The notes beneath the pieces are model-generated. The model did not search any database, had not been told where the DNA came from, and was given only the letters and a program-made list of their open reading frames with translations. A stretch of DNA of 64,000 nucleotides, from the NCBI GenBank assembly GCA_965261645.1, contig CBDHDJ010000004.1, positions 620,001 to 684,000 of the forward strand, in the 5' to 3' direction. Position numbers and translations under genes: made by a program. This DNA is from CBDHDJ01 sp965261645 (lineage in GTDB: Bacteria > Pseudomonadota > Alphaproteobacteria > SHVV01). Positions 63,721 through 64,000 of this stretch are shown here, piece by piece (position 1 is the stretch's first letter; the number at the start of each line of letters is the position of its first letter).

Positions 63721-64000
63721 ATGAGCGAACGGGAGGCGTTTGACCGCATTCTGGCCTCGTTGCACGAGGCGGCGCTCGACCGTGCCCACTGGTCGACCGC
63801 CACCGCGCTGATCGATGACACCCTCCGCGCGAATGGTAGCAGCATGGTGTTCGGCGACGGGCGCTCCGAAGAGGACATCCAGATCTACTTTGCGTGGTAC
63901 TTCTTCCGTGGACAACGGTACCGGGAATTGGAGCGTGACTACTTCGAGAACTACTACGCCCTGGACGAACGGGTCCCGCGCCTGCGGCATCTGCCTGACA
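63721..64000 (+). CDS. LuxR-type regulator, N-terminal part (runs off window)
   Basis: From ATG 63721: MSEREAFDRILASLHEAALD, then FGDGRSEEDIQIYFAWYFFR, and DERVPRLRHLPD at the window end. This looks like the N-terminal sensory domain that is missing from the two luxR pseudogenes at 54206-54809 and 59736-60352, whose PAS-like and HTH parts would follow. It is therefore probably the intact member of the family. It is preceded by operator candidate 3, so autoregulation is possible. An ATG at 63678 opens a short frame that ends at the true start (CGATGA). Confidence 0.65.
   Translation, partial: MSEREAFDRILASLHEAALDRAHWSTATALIDDTLRANGSSMVFGDGRSEEDIQIYFAWYFFRGQRYRELERDYFENYYALDERVPRLRHLPD

Noticed and set aside
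1..64000. CRISPR arrays, tRNA and rRNA genes
   Set aside because: No regularly spaced repeat array and no cloverleaf or rRNA-like stretch was seen while reading; not computed.

Overview
The window looks like an accessory, heavily rearranged segment of a high-GC alphaproteobacterial genome: a conjugative plasmid or integrative conjugative element and its cargo. The alphaproteobacterial reading rests on a DUF1476 (F1-ATPase zeta inhibitor) gene, the MobF relaxase type, the ParB / strawberry-notch / Toprim gene order, and the general codon use. These are family-level judgements made by eye, not database searches.

Layout. (1) 1-1578: insertion-sequence debris. There is an IS110-family N-terminus and a truncated IS21-type istA whose end lies inside a broken gene, followed by the C-terminal stub of a tyrosine recombinase. 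(2) 1634-20737: a defence-like cargo region with several genes of visibly lower GC. It holds an SbcD/SbcC-like pair (YhaO/YhaN type), a solitary AAA ATPase with a non-standard P-loop, a NYN-domain protein, a single-chain restriction-modification enzyme translationally coupled to an ApeA-like HEPN protein, a second integrase stub, a DUF2971 protein, a relic of a ParB C-terminus, a HEPN-like protein and a small membrane protein. (3) 20920-23192: an IS1182-type transposase and an internally deleted IS256-type transposase. (4) 23728-26777: the DUF1476 pair, a minimal UmuD'-like protein with umuC, and a 17-kDa-antigen-like lipoprotein. (5) 26980-50291: the element backbone, mostly on the + strand. 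In order: ParB, GHKL ATPase, DUF2958 remnant, MoxR ATPase, DUF3150-like protein, VWA protein, a 1536-residue methylase/helicase fusion, small unknowns, SSB, Toprim primase, DUF2493 protein, a candidate relaxosome protein and oriT region, and a MobF relaxase-helicase. No type IV secretion or coupling-protein gene is visible. (6) 50292-64000: a duplicated surface-protein region. Two large Calx-beta autotransporters (- strand) each lie downstream of a broken luxR-type gene. The two units are separated by an IS6-family element. An opposite-strand, broken Calx-beta fragment follows, fused to a second copy of the relaxase 3' end, then a cytochrome P450 and the start of an apparently intact luxR-type gene running off the window.

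How the parts work together. ParB, SSB, primase and relaxase point to maintenance, single-strand processing and mobilisation. The MoxR/VWA/helicase-methylase set is a conserved mobile-element module without an assigned role. The left cargo is consistent with anti-phage functions. The most original signal is at the right end. A near-perfect palindrome built on CCCCAATATTGGGG sits about 190-200 bp upstream of both autotransporters and of the terminal luxR gene, always just after a luxR 3' end. This suggests a LuxR-operated surface-protein cassette that has been copied, shuffled and partly inactivated.
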